Part shown: positions 8,799-16,330 of the stretch, piece after piece
How positions within the stretch are numbered: position 1 is the first letter of the stretch
Layout of the letters: each line of letters opens with the position of its first letter
From: JBDHTS01 sp044221445
GTDB lineage: Bacteria; Pseudomonadota; Alphaproteobacteria; Micavibrionales; Micavibrionaceae
Length of the DNA stretch: 64,000 nt
Direction: 5' to 3'
Assembly (NCBI GenBank): GCA_044221445.1
Contig: JBGAPF010000001.1
Location: 124,001 to 188,000 of the forward strand
Notes under the pieces: generated by a model
The model's input: the letters and a program-made list of their open reading frames with translations, nothing else
The model's database searches: none
Told to the model about the DNA's origin: nothing
Position numbers and translations under genes: made by a program

Positions 8799-11700
8799 TT
8801 ATTTATTTAACAAATCTCTGACGTTTTCATAGCTTTTTCTTACATCATCAAGCATTTCGCGCTTTTTTTCCTTATTTTCAAGATAGGCATGTTCCGCCAA
8901 GGCACACAGAGCGGAAAGCTGCTCCGCTCCCAGATTGGCAGCCGAACCCTTAAGCTTATGGGCGGCCTTTTTCCATTCCTCTCCCATGGCATTGTCGCAA
9001 TGGCTGTCCATTATTTCGAGGGATTCTTCCGCATACGTAGTGAATAATTCTATCAGCGCGCTTCTCTCAGCAGGGTCGCCATCGCTGAAAAAATCAAGAC
9101 GTTCCCAGTCTATGACTACGATTTCTGCATTCGGCCCTTCATGTATGGAGGGCGTTGAAATGGAGCCGCCTCCCCCTGGAAGCCAGGTGCTTAATACAGC
9201 CCGCATTTTGTCCATATCGATCGGCTTGCTGATATAATCGTTCATGCCGGCTTCCAGGCATTTTTCACGCGCGCCCTTCATGGCGTCCGCAGTGATGGCA
9301 ACGATATTCGTATCGATATTTCCGTTGGCTTCACCCGCCCTGATACGGCGGCTCGCTTCGAAACCATCGATTTCAGGCATCTGGCAATCCATAAGGATTA
9401 GGTCGTAATGTGTGCCCTTTTGCATTATTTTTATTGCCTCTGCGCCGCTGCGTGCCTCGTCTACTCTTTCAAATCCAAGTTTTTTCAAAACCTTGCGCAT
9501 AAACAGAAGATTGACGGGATGATCGTCTACAACCAGTAACGAAACATCCGTGTTGAAAGTTGGATCGGTGGACGCCGCTTGCGCTTTTAATGACGAAGAT
9601 TCAGCTTTAATAAGCTCAACGGGCAAATCGACATAAAATGTAGTGCCCTTGCCGCTGGCACTTTCCAATTTTATCGTTCCGCCCATTATGGTGACGAGAT
9701 GCCTTGTGATTGTAAGTCCAAGGCCCGTGCCGCCGTATTTCCTGGAGGTTGATACATCCGCTTGCGTGAATTTGGAAAATACTATCTCCTGCTTGTCCTC
9801 TGGGATACCTATGCCCGTATCCTCCACTCGGATATGCAATGTACATTTATTGCCCGCTCTCGTGCTGCTTACATCCAGTCTCACATAGCCAGCCTCTGTA
9901 AATTTGATGGCGTTCCCGATCAGATTTGTCAAAATTTGCTGCAACCTTGTTGGATCACCCATGATATGAACGGGCACCAGGGGATTTAAAATCTTATCCA
10001 GTATAACGCGCTTCCTTGAAGCTATCGGTTTTAAAAGGCTTATTGTTTCATTGATGCCCTTATGCAAGTCAAAAGGAATTCTCTCCAAAGTCAATTCGCC
10101 GCCTTCTATTTTTGATATATCCAGAATATCATTAAGCAAAATTAAAAGGTTGCGGGACGAAGTATGAATAGCTTCCGCCAGCTCCTGCTGATCTTTCGTT
10201 AAACCCATATCGAGCAGTAGCTCATTTAACCCTATGATACCGTTCATAGGAGTCCGAAGTTCGTGGCTCATATTGGCCAGAAACTCTGATTTTGCGTTGT
10301 TGGCGCGTTCTGCCTCGTCGATGGCCTTTATCGCGCGGGCATGGGCCGCACTAACGGCATCAATATGGAGACGCATTTTATCTTCCATGCACTCCTTCTC
10401 TGCGATGCGGACAGTAAGGTCTTTCCGCGCTTCTTCCAGTTCGTGCCGCCACCGTCTGAGGCTGCGAAGAGCCAGAAACCAGACAACAGCAAGGATTACG
10501 ATAGTCAAGATCGAGAAATAAAGCGTTGCATAAATATTATGGGCCATGCCCTCTATGCGTTTCTGGGCCTCATGTTCCTCATCTTTATAAAATTGACTGA
10601 TGCTTTTCCTGTAATGATCGGTATTTCGCCTGTATTCTGTGCTGTCGAGTATTTTCAAAGCTTCATTGCGGCGCCCTGCAGACGCCAGTTCAAAAGAGCT
10701 TAGTTCCATTTTTGTCAGTTTTGCATCGAATATACTGACCTGTGCACTGTAATCGTATTTGGCGTCACTATAATCATTTTTTAATTCCGAGATCGCCTGC
10801 GACATCGCAACGCTGTTCAGATCGTAATTATCCCGCCATGATTTTTTGCCGGTGGATACATATTTTTTTGCGCTATCGATCAGGTCATCGTTAATCTTAT
10901 CCAGACGCTCGTTCAATTCTTCGGCATGGCGATGGTTGGAAAGCTCCTGCATTATCGTCTGATAAAGGCTATAACTATACCCTCCGACCCAAAAGACAGA
11001 GGCCACGGTTACGAAGAGCGATAAGGACAGAAGGCGCACGGGAAATGCATCAACATTTTTTTGAACTATCTTTTCTCGGTTTATCATCGCCAAAACAAGC
11101 GCCAGCCCGAATATGATAGCCATTACGGAAGAAATGGTTATGACGGCTATATTTAAATCCATGTCGCCGCCATTCTCAATTTCTGTCATAGCGTGATGCA
11201 TGCCTCCCATATCAGGAACGAATATTGAAGCCGCCATTCCGGTATAATGCATGCCGCAAACGGCTACGCCGATAATCAAAGAGGCAAGAATTTTTGAATC
11301 CATGCCCGCAAAACCGGAGTCTCTTTTACTAAGGGAGTATACAATCCATAGAGCTGTCGATGAGGCGGCTGCCGCAATTAGCAGGGACAATGAGAAAAGC
11401 CAGGGCGTAAAATGCAATGTCGCATTCATCTTCATGGCAATCATGCCGGTATAGTGCATAGAGCAGATTGCAAGCCCCAGCAGAATGCCGCCAATGGCGA
11501 CATCCTTCTTATGCAATTGCGGCATACGCACCACTTGCATAACAGCTGCCGCGGCCCCTATAGCGATAGCCATCGAAAGAAGTGTTAGACCTGGATCATG
11601 CTTCATTGGCATGTCCATGCGATAAGCGAGCATTCCGATAAAATGCATCGACCAGATACCGCCACCCAATGCGAAAGAGCCTCCTGCGTGCAGAAGGATC

Positions 11701-11861
11701 GCCAGGGACCTGGACTTCACGCCGGAAATACATCCAGCTAACACTAGCCCCGTAAAGGCGCCGAGAGATGCGACAATATAGGAGAGGAAAACCAGTGAAA
11801 GACTATAGGTTCCTGGAATGTAATCGGCTGGAACAGTTGATATGAACAGACCGTTTATCAT
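8799..11861 (-). CDS. MHYT-domain hybrid sensor histidine kinase with receiver and Hpt domains
   Basis: The product has 1020 residues. Residues 1-260 form a seven-helix MHYT sensor with motifs MHFIGM (72-77), MHYTGM (135-140) and MHYTGM (204-209); this domain is thought to bind a metal and sense a diatomic gas. A second transmembrane pair near 277-300 and 445-465 brackets a helical extracytoplasmic region. The catalytic core follows: phospho-acceptor His533 in NMSHELRTP, then an ATP-binding domain with DTGIGIP and GGTGLGL. A receiver follows with Asp825 (LILMDCQMP), then a histidine phosphotransfer domain with His968 (AAHKLKGSAANLG). It can therefore run a complete internal phosphorelay. It is the last gene of an operon with three response regulators and starts three bases after the stop of the one at 11865. 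The Hpt histidine is a natural phosphate source for those regulators; that link is inference. Confidence 0.93.
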   Translation of the reverse strand: MINGLFISTVPADYIPGTYSLSLVFLSYIVASLGAFTGLVLAGCISGVKSRSLAILLHAGGSFALGGGIWSMHFIGMLAYRMDMPMKHDPGLTLLSMAIAIGAAAAVMQVVRMPQLHKKDVAIGGILLGLAICSMHYTGMIAMKMNATLHFTPWLFSLSLLIAAAASSTALWIVYSLSKRDSGFAGMDSKILASLIIGVAVCGMHYTGMAASIFVPDMGGMHHAMTEIENGGDMDLNIAVITISSVMAIIFGLALVLAMINREKIVQKNVDAFPVRLLSLSLFVTVASVFWVGGYSYSLYQTIMQELSNHRHAEELNERLDKINDDLIDSAKKYVSTGKKSWRDNYDLNSVAMSQAISELKNDYSDAKYDYSAQVSIFDAKLTKMELSSFELASAGRRNEALKILDSTEYRRNTDHYRKSISQFYKDEEHEAQKRIEGMAHNIYATLYFSILTIVILAVVWFLALRSLRRWRHELEEARKDLTVRIAEKECMEDKMRLHIDAVSAAHARAIKAIDEAERANNAKSEFLANMSHELRTPMNGIIGLNELLLDMGLTKDQQELAEAIHTSSRNLLILLNDILDISKIEGGELTLERIPFDLHKGINETISLLKPIASRKRVILDKILNPLVPVHIMGDPTRLQQILTNLIGNAIKFTEAGYVRLDVSSTRAGNKCTLHIRVEDTGIGIPEDKQEIVFSKFTQADVSTSRKYGGTGLGLTITRHLVTIMGGTIKLESASGKGTTFYVDLPVELIKAESSSLKAQAASTDPTFNTDVSLLVVDDHPVNLLFMRKVLKKLGFERVDEARSGAEAIKIMQKGTHYDLILMDCQMPEIDGFEASRRIRAGEANGNIDTNIVAITADAMKGAREKCLEAGMNDYISKPIDMDKMRAVLSTWLPGGGGSISTPSIHEGPNAEIVVIDWERLDFFSDGDPAERSALIELFTTYAEESLEIMDSHCDNAMGEEWKKAAHKLKGSAANLGAEQLSALCALAEHAYLENKEKKREMLDDVRKSYENVRDLLNK

Positions 11862-11864
11862 GAT

Positions 11865-12650
11865 CTATGTCCAGCTGCGTATGTAGTGAAACAATTTTTC
11901 TTTAAGAAACGGCTTTGCAATAAATCCTTTTGCTCCCTGCTCTAACGAGGCCGAAATTGTTTCAAGGCGGCTGTCTCCGCTAAACATGACGACATTTGCT
12001 CCTGGATCATTATGAAGTATCCACTCCAGAACCTGTTTTCCATCCTTATCGGGCAGGCCGATATCTAAAAATACTATATCGGGCTTCATTTCTGCATACT
12101 GCGCAAAGGCTTTGTTCGCGCAGTTTGCCGTAGCAAGAATGCAATGGTTCTTTAATGCATTGCCAACCATCCATCGCGTTACGGGATCATCCTCGATCAA
12201 TAGAACTTTTGCGTCGGACCGCAGGCTTGAGGCAGGATTTGACGGATATTCGGTGCTGAATTTATTTTGCGAATTTTCTTCATGCAAACTGTCAATGAAC
12301 TTCCGCGCATCCCGGCTCAGGTCATAAACGGCAAAATTTCTGAACAGGGAGTGGCCGCCGAAGCGCATGTCGCACACTTGTCTGCCAATATCCTGCAGTC
12401 CTGCCAAACCCAAGCCTTTGCAAATGATATGGACATATTGGCGAACAAAATAAATTTTTCCCTCTATTTGCGCAAAACAGGATTTAATGATCCCTTCCAG
12501 AGCTGCCATGCATTCTTCATCTTCTATTAAATTATCTATCTCCATTTCAATTTGCAGGCATGACCAGTTTTCCCAACTGGCTGGATCGCGGCTGATTGAA
12601 AAAGCGATCTGTGCAAAAATAGGATCAGGGTTGATCAGGGATGTGTCCAT
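11865..12650 (-). CDS. Response regulator with unknown N-terminal domain and C-terminal receiver (first of three)
   Basis: The 261-residue protein reverses the usual order. An unrecognised domain fills residues 1-140, and the receiver comes last (about 148-258) with acidic pocket EDD, phospho-acceptor Asp196 (VFLDIGLPD) and the KPF lysine near the end. No DNA-binding or enzymatic output domain is visible. The N-terminal domain carries a DPASW..WSCL motif also present in the neighbour at 12662-13441. The gene lies 11 bases from that neighbour and 3 bases from the kinase at 8799-11861. That spacing suggests co-translation and a shared phosphorelay. The role of the N-terminal domain is unknown. 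Confidence 0.85.
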   Translation of the reverse strand: MDTSLINPDPIFAQIAFSISRDPASWENWSCLQIEMEIDNLIEDEECMAALEGIIKSCFAQIEGKIYFVRQYVHIICKGLGLAGLQDIGRQVCDMRFGGHSLFRNFAVYDLSRDARKFIDSLHEENSQNKFSTEYPSNPASSLRSDAKVLLIEDDPVTRWMVGNALKNHCILATANCANKAFAQYAEMKPDIVFLDIGLPDKDGKQVLEWILHNDPGANVVMFSGDSRLETISASLEQGAKGFIAKPFLKEKLFHYIRSWT

Positions 12651-12661
12651 GGCTATTCTTT

Positions 12662-13441
12662 CTAATTACATTGTTTGCGCGTGTTCTTTTCGATGTAATA
12701 CTTCAGCTTTTCCGGTTTGAAAGGTTTGGCTATGAATCCCTGTGCCCCCTGATCAAAGGCCGCCGCAATATTATCGATATCGCTGTGTCCGCTTAACATG
12801 ATAATGTTCGCGTCGTGATATTCATGAATAATCCATCTTAAAACTGAAAACCCATCGCTGTCAGGCAGTCCTATGTCAAGGAAGACAATGTCGGGATTCC
12901 ATGTTTCGTATAACTCACAAGCTTTTTCCCCTGATGCTGCCGTTATGAGTTTATGACCGCGTCCGACGGCAAGGGAAAATAACCGGGCGGAAAGAGGATC
13001 GTCTTCAACAAGCAATATCTTTTTGACCTCGCTTCTTCGATGTGCCGACTTGGAAGCAGGAGGAATTTTTCGCCTTTTTTGTTTAAAGAAAAGGCTGCTC
13101 AAAAATAAGTCTGCCTCAAATCCAAGATCGAAAACTATGAGATTCTTAAAAATGACCTTGCCGTCAAGACGCAACCTCAAAGCTTGCCTTCCTAATTCCC
13201 TGAGGATTTCAGCGGATATATTTCTGCATACGACATAAAGGTTGTGCTGGACTATGAACAGGCGTCCATCAAGGCTGCCAAAATAAGAGCCCGCACATTT
13301 TTCCAACTGCGCTTGGTCGATTTCTTCTGCTTCGAACGATAAATTCAGACATGACCACTCCTGCCAGCTGGCCGGGTCGCATTCTATTGAAAACGCGACA
13401 TCTGAAAAGCTAGGCTGAGAATTTAAATATGTTATGGCCAT
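12662..13441 (-). CDS. Response regulator with unknown N-terminal domain and C-terminal receiver (second of three)
   Basis: The protein has 259 residues. The first 115 repeat the unrecognised domain of the downstream paralogue, with AFSIECDPASW and WSCL motifs near residues 16-32. A basic linker (KQKRRKIPPASK) follows, then a receiver with EDD at 146-148, Asp189 (VFLDIGLPD) and a terminal KPF. It starts two bases after the stop of the gene at 13444-14304, a spacing typical of translational coupling. The three regulators are clearly related but well diverged, so the duplication is old. They may compete for, or sequentially receive, phosphate from the MHYT kinase. Confidence 0.85.
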   Translation of the reverse strand: MAITYLNSQPSFSDVAFSIECDPASWQEWSCLNLSFEAEEIDQAQLEKCAGSYFGSLDGRLFIVQHNLYVVCRNISAEILRELGRQALRLRLDGKVIFKNLIVFDLGFEADLFLSSLFFKQKRRKIPPASKSAHRRSEVKKILLVEDDPLSARLFSLAVGRGHKLITAASGEKACELYETWNPDIVFLDIGLPDSDGFSVLRWIIHEYHDANIIMLSGHSDIDNIAAAFDQGAQGFIAKPFKPEKLKYYIEKNTRKQCN

Positions 13442-13443
13442 CT

Positions 13444-14304
13444 CTATTCTCCGCCCATCTTCTTTTGGATGAGGGGATTTTTTCCAATGTAATAAAATAG
13501 CTTTTCACGGGCGAAGGGCTTGGATACGAACCCTTTCGCGCCTTTCTCTATTGCCCTGACCACATTGTCGCGGTTTCCGTTGCCGCTCAACATGACTATG
13601 AACGCCAGCGGATCGGCCTCTGTTATAAGGTCGATTAGTTCAAGTCCGCTTGTGTCTGGCAGACCTATATCGAGAAAGATCATATCGGGGGCGTTAAGGA
13701 GATAGGATTCCATAGCCGAACGCCCGTCCTGAGCCGTGAAAAGACTATAATCCTGCCCTAGGGTTTTGCTGACAAGCCGAAGGGAAAACGGATCGTCTTC
13801 CACAATCAGAATGCCTGGCGCACTGCGCCTTGCGCGACGCGCGGCAAGAGTGGATGACATTTCCTCATAATGCCTCTTATCGATTGAGGACTGTCTTTTT
13901 AAAATATGTCCGGTATTGGGTTCAGATTTCCTGATGGAATTTTCGCGGTTTTTCAGATCGCGGAGTACCGGCATATCCACCTTCACCTCGTGAAGCGATG
14001 CCTTGTCCTGAAAGGGCATCATAGAAAATATGACGGTCAACTGGCTTAAAAGCGTTAAGAAGCCCTTTTGGGTTGCATGCTTTAAAAGAATGCATACATC
14101 ATCGTCACTAAAGAGAAAGGCGCGTGCTCCATTATCGCCGAGGCATGAACTTACCTTGTCCAGCATGTTGGAAAACCAGCCTTGCGGCTTTCCTTCCAGC
14201 TGTGAAAACCTGAAAACCAGGCACCGCCATGAATCCGTTTGATTTGCACACAGCTCAAGTTCCTGTGTGAAAATCTTCTCCGTATCTTGGGTAATCACAA
14301 GCAT
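13444..14304 (-). CDS. Response regulator with divergent N-terminal domain (third of three)
   Basis: I choose the ATG at 14304 because a strong GGGAGG ribosome-binding site precedes it by six bases. The TTG at 14328 has no such site. The product is 286 residues. The N-terminal 110 are a more diverged version of the domain in the two downstream paralogues (DSWRCLVF in place of DPASW..WSCL). A long charged linker (about 115-160) follows, then a receiver with EDD at 169-171, Asp212 (MIFLDIGLPD) and a KPF lysine. No output domain follows the receiver. The small membrane-protein gene upstream overlaps this start by 50 bases in another frame. Confidence 0.85.
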   Translation of the reverse strand: MLVITQDTEKIFTQELELCANQTDSWRCLVFRFSQLEGKPQGWFSNMLDKVSSCLGDNGARAFLFSDDDVCILLKHATQKGFLTLLSQLTVIFSMMPFQDKASLHEVKVDMPVLRDLKNRENSIRKSEPNTGHILKRQSSIDKRHYEEMSSTLAARRARRSAPGILIVEDDPFSLRLVSKTLGQDYSLFTAQDGRSAMESYLLNAPDMIFLDIGLPDTSGLELIDLITEADPLAFIVMLSGNGNRDNVVRAIEKGAKGFVSKPFAREKLFYYIGKNPLIQKKMGGE

Positions 14305-14602
14305 GAGAGCCTCCCTCTGCCGCGTCAACCTGATCCTTGCTTAAATATAGCAAGCGGGAGTGACGCGACGATGAGGCAATTGTGACAGGTTCGTTACAAA
14401 TGACGTTACTGTACGATTTCTGATTTTGCAGTGAACATATATCATCGTCCTTAGCTCTCAGGTCGTTCATATACTCCAGCTTTGCAAGCGTTTTACCTTC
14501 TTTGATAAAAAGGTTGATTCCAGCAAATGATATAATTGCCAGGAGCAATCCCCCGGCAATAATTAATTTCCCTTTGCTTGAAAAGAATGGATTGACCTGC
14601 AT
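14255..14602 (-). CDS. Small single-pass membrane protein leading the sensory operon
   Basis: The ATG at 14602 has an AAGGGA ribosome-binding site at good distance. The 115-residue product has one hydrophobic helix at residues 13-31 and then a charged segment with a cysteine pair (DDICSLQ ... VICNEP). The C-terminal part was probably shaped by overlap with the next gene, whose real start lies at 14304. I recognise no family. Its position as first gene before three regulators and a sensor kinase suggests a periplasmic accessory or sensor subunit, which is only inference. Confidence 0.6.
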   Translation of the reverse strand: MQVNPFFSSKGKLIIAGGLLLAIISFAGINLFIKEGKTLAKLEYMNDLRAKDDDICSLQNQKSYSNVICNEPVTIASSSRHSRLLYLSKDQVDAAEGGSHACDYPRYGEDFHTGT

Positions 14603-14882
14603 GAATATCCCTTAATCACATAATCTATGCAAATGAACACAGAACAATGACATGTTGATCACAATTATGTGACAAATTGTTTAAAGAACGATAACGACTA
14701 ATATTTGCCTGGATTTTTCTGCCAAAAACCGCTCATTTTGGCCGTTTTTCTGTAAAAACATAATAATAGATTTGGCACGAATTTGTCACACCACCGTCAT
14801 TTCATCGTAATGAGCAGCCTGTAATCTCGATATATGAACACATTCCGTTAAGCGGAAATCAGATTATAGACAGGAGCGAGCT

Positions 14883-15632
14883 ATGAAATTGCTAGGTAAT
14901 TCCAGATCATCGAAACTTCGCGAATTGGAAGCGGAACTTTCGGCGCTAAGCAAATCGCAGGCGGTGATTGAATTCAGTATGGACGGAATTATCATAACGG
15001 CAAATGAAAACTTTCTAAGTGTGATGGGCTATAGCCTTCCAGAAGTGCAAGGCAAACATCACAGCATATTTATCGACAGCCAGTTAAAGAACAGTCAGGA
15101 ATATCGCCAGTTCTGGGATACTTTAAATCGCGGAGAGTTTCAGGCCGCAGAATATAAGCGCATAGGAAAAAACGGAAAAGAAGTCTGGATACAGGCATCC
15201 TATAATCCGATTATCGGTCCCGATGGAAAACCTATGAAGGTTGTCAAGTATGCAACTGATGTAAGTGCCCAGAAGCTGCAGAATGCCGATTATCTTGGCC
15301 AGATCAACGCCATCAAAAAATCACAGGCGGTAATTGAGTTCAACATGGACGGAACCATTACTGACGCGAATGATAACTTCTTAAATGCGCTTGGATATTC
15401 ATTGCAGGAAATAAAAGGCAAACATCACAGTATGTTTGTAGAGGCCTCCTACCGCTTGAGCGTCGAGTACAGGCAGTTTTGGGAATCTCTCAACCGGGGC
15501 GAATTTCAGGCGGCAGAATACCGCCGCATCGGAAAGGGAGGGAAAGATGTTTGGATACAGGCGTCGTATAATCCCATCATGGATCTTAATGGAAAGCCTT
15601 TCAAGGTCGTAAAATATGCGACGGAAACGTGA
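14883..15632 (+). CDS. Tandem PAS-domain protein, probably a chemoreceptor truncated by deletion
   Basis: The 249 residues contain two near-identical PAS domains, residues about 25-130 and 147-249. Each has SQAVIEF, a GYS...GKHH segment, GEFQAAEY and VWIQASYNPI. This pair is the usual N-terminal half of cytoplasmic alphaproteobacterial chemoreceptors, where a methyl-accepting signalling domain follows. Here the reading stops at KYATET, and the next bases read as the end of CheY in another frame. The protein thus lacks any output domain. The ATG at 14883 follows a GGAGCG-type ribosome-binding site. Whether the truncated protein is still made is unknown; it may be inert or act as a free PAS sensor. 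Confidence 0.8.
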   Translation: MKLLGNSRSSKLRELEAELSALSKSQAVIEFSMDGIIITANENFLSVMGYSLPEVQGKHHSIFIDSQLKNSQEYRQFWDTLNRGEFQAAEYKRIGKNGKEVWIQASYNPIIGPDGKPMKVVKYATDVSAQKLQNADYLGQINAIKKSQAVIEFNMDGTITDANDNFLNALGYSLQEIKGKHHSMFVEASYRLSVEYRQFWESLNRGEFQAAEYRRIGKGGKDVWIQASYNPIMDLNGKPFKVVKYATET

Positions 15633-15730
15633 TCGCTGCCAAGGGTGCTGGCGTCAACAATTACATTGTAAAGCCGTTCAGCGCAGAAACGCTTAAAGGA
15701 AAAATTGCCAGCGTCATGGGAGATTTCTGA
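15626..15730 (+). pseudogene. cheY remnant: last 34 codons fused behind the truncated PAS gene
   Basis: In the frame ending with TGA at 15728-15730 the bases encode NVIAAKGAGVNNYIVKPF plus 16 residues. This is the end of a CheY receiver, including the conserved KPF lysine and last helix. The remaining three quarters of the gene, with the phospho-acceptor aspartate, are absent. The remnant has no start of its own, and the PAS gene's stop lies at its left edge. Its TGA overlaps the cheZ ATG, as expected of an ancestral cheY-cheZ pair. This makes a deletion between the PAS gene and cheY the natural explanation. Confidence 0.85.
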
Positions 15731-16329
15731 TGAAACAGATATCGTATCAGCGGGAGCAGGTTGTTAATATAATCAACTCAGTCCTTGTAAAAATTAAGGC
15801 ACCTGATGAATTTTCCAAGGACGCCCTTATACATGAGCTTAGCGAATTAAAAGGCATTATCGACGCTCTGCGTAATGATCTTCATGCCGCGCAGCCTGAT
15901 GACATCAGTAAAACGCACATACCAAGTGCTACGGACGAACTGGATGCCGTAATCGGCACGACAGAGCAGGCAACCGTGACGATCATGGACTCGTGTGATG
16001 AAATTCTGAACGTAATGAAGGATAGCGACCCCCAGATTTTCATGCAAATAGAGAAACATATTGTCCGAATTTTTGAAGCTTGCACTTTCCAGGATATAAC
16101 CGGTCAGCGTATCAAGAAGGTAACCAATTGCCTGAAACAAATAGATACAAAAATCAAAGCTTTCCTGGGTGTCATAGAAGGACAGCTTCTGGATTCTGAC
16201 CGCCAGCCCGGCCGCTCCTCACCTGAAGAGTTTCCTTTACTGAATGGCCCAGCTTTGCCCGCAAATGCGGTTTCGCAGGATGATATTGATCGCCTGCTTG
16301 CGGAATTTGACAGCCCGAAAGGTATTTGA
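15730..16329 (+). CDS. cheZ: CheZ-type chemotaxis phosphatase
   Basis: CheZ removes phosphate from CheY-P and so resets the flagellar signal. The 199-residue product is predicted to be mostly helical. It has the family's catalytic region ACTFQDITGQRIKKV near residues 117-131, where an acidic residue and a glutamine attack the phosphoryl group. It ends with the short acidic helix SQDDIDRLLAEF that in E. coli CheZ tethers CheY. The start overlaps the stop of the cheY remnant (TGATG), and cheA begins one base after its stop region. Its natural partner may now be the CheY at 18847-19227, since the neighbouring cheY is destroyed. Confidence 0.85.
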   Translation: MKQISYQREQVVNIINSVLVKIKAPDEFSKDALIHELSELKGIIDALRNDLHAAQPDDISKTHIPSATDELDAVIGTTEQATVTIMDSCDEILNVMKDSDPQIFMQIEKHIVRIFEACTFQDITGQRIKKVTNCLKQIDTKIKAFLGVIEGQLLDSDRQPGRSSPEEFPLLNGPALPANAVSQDDIDRLLAEFDSPKGI

Positions 16330-16330
16330 C

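Noticed and set aside
14304..14328. TTG at 14328 as start of the third regulator
   Set aside because: The ATG at 14304 has a strong GGGAGG site six bases upstream, the TTG none.
14770..14790. Sigma-54-like TGGCAC...TTGT before the PAS gene
   Set aside because: The GG-to-GT spacing is nine bases, not ten, and the GC of the -12 element is missing.
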